Part shown: positions 62,742-62,966 of the stretch, piece by piece
How positions within the stretch are numbered: position 1 is the stretch's first letter
Layout: each line of letters starts with the position of its first letter
Source: a virus
IMG/VR virus record: IMGVR_UViG_3300007511_000021
Coordinates: 1-62,966 of that record
DNA: 62,966 nt
Reading direction: 5' to 3' (one strand)
The notes under the pieces: model-generated
Database searches by the model: none
The model's input: only the letters and a program-made list of their open reading frames with translations
Told to the model about the DNA's origin: nothing
Program-made: the position numbers and the translations under genes

Positions 62742-62966
62742 GTGACATACGAGTCCAGCATTACGTTTGCATCTTACGGAAAAGACTTTCAAGAAAAAAT
62801 TGTTCAGAGCTTGCTCACAGACAGAATGTGGGCAGAACAAATGGCAGAGGTTATTGATATCGGGTTCTTCGATCTTAAGTATCTAAAGTTCTTAGCTGAT
62901 CGATATTTTTCATACCACGAGAAGTATAAAGATTTCCCAACACTGCCTTTGCTAGTTTCGATTATT
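62742..62966 (+). CDS. gp41: Replicative DNA helicase (gp41-like), 3' end outside window
   Basis: GTG 62742 with AGAAGAGG 5-13 nt upstream. The visible 75 codons (YGKDFQEKIVQSLLTDRMWA, then FDLKYLKFLADRYFSYHEKY and FPTLPLL) match the N-terminal domain of T4-type gp41/DnaB-like helicases. ATPase motifs lie beyond the window. A CATATTTA at 62708-62715 lies before it but is part of the exonuclease coding end, so it may be chance. Confidence 0.85.
   Translation, partial: MTYESSITFASYGKDFQEKIVQSLLTDRMWAEQMAEVIDIGFFDLKYLKFLADRYFSYHEKYKDFPTLPLLVSII

Noticed and set aside
1-62966. tRNA genes, CRISPR arrays, insertion sequences, integrase or attachment sites
   Set aside because: No cloverleaf, no regular short repeats with spacers, no transposase or integrase motif was seen by eye in the short intergenic gaps.

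Overview
This window is a contiguous, densely coded piece of an AT-rich tailed-phage genome, with every supportable gene on the + strand. The set of T4-type morphogenesis genes (terminase gp17, portal gp20, prohead protease gp21, scaffold gp22, capsid gp23, neck gp13/gp14, a gp15-like protein, sheath gp18, tube gp19) plus a gp32-like SSB, UvsX, primase and gp41 helicase identifies a myovirus of the wider T4 superfamily. It is divergent: sheath and capsid are much longer than in T4, the polymerase is family A instead of B, and Mre11/Rad50-type subunits are fused. A bS21-like ribosomal protein and the general style suggest a virus of an aquatic bacterium; the host cannot be read from the sequence.

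Layout. 1-15939: large virion proteins (a repeat-rich fibre whose 5' end is outside the window, then seven proteins with FnIII, LamG-like and other adhesion/baseplate features). 15981-22419: a homing endonuclease, then RuvC-like nuclease, primase, a fused SbcD-SbcC (gp47-gp46) protein, a small zinc protein and an unknown. 22419-35107: DNA packaging and head (terminase, portal, unknown, protease, four small unknowns, bS21-like, scaffold, capsid), then a second homing endonuclease and a small decoration-type protein. 35243-55227: neck, two tandem giant sheath paralogues, tube, a gp26-family protein with an overlapping +1-frame ORF, tape measure, and baseplate/hub proteins. 55270-62966: replication and recombination (minimal family A polymerase, degenerate HD protein, unknown, SSB, UvsX fractured by a split intein with an endonuclease gene between the halves, dUTPase, FEN/RNase H, start of gp41 helicase).

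Regulation. Late (virion) blocks are preceded by a recurring 8-mer, (T/C)ATATTTA, placed mostly 20-50 nt before start codons; it is the likely late promoter. Three strong hairpin-U terminators follow the fibre, the capsid and the decoration gene. No intergenic gap exceeds 300 bases, and I saw no tRNA, CRISPR array, insertion sequence or attachment site.

Most interesting: (1) a uvsX gene broken into two ORFs carrying an early-split intein (20-residue Int-N, 122-residue Int-C) with a Vsr-like endonuclease ORF between them; (2) a single-chain Mre11-Rad50-type nuclease/ATPase; (3) a probable +1 programmed frameshift in the tail-chaperone position between tube and tape measure; (4) a short family A polymerase with HDA in place of HDE and no exonuclease; (5) phage bS21; (6) two >1000-residue sheath genes.
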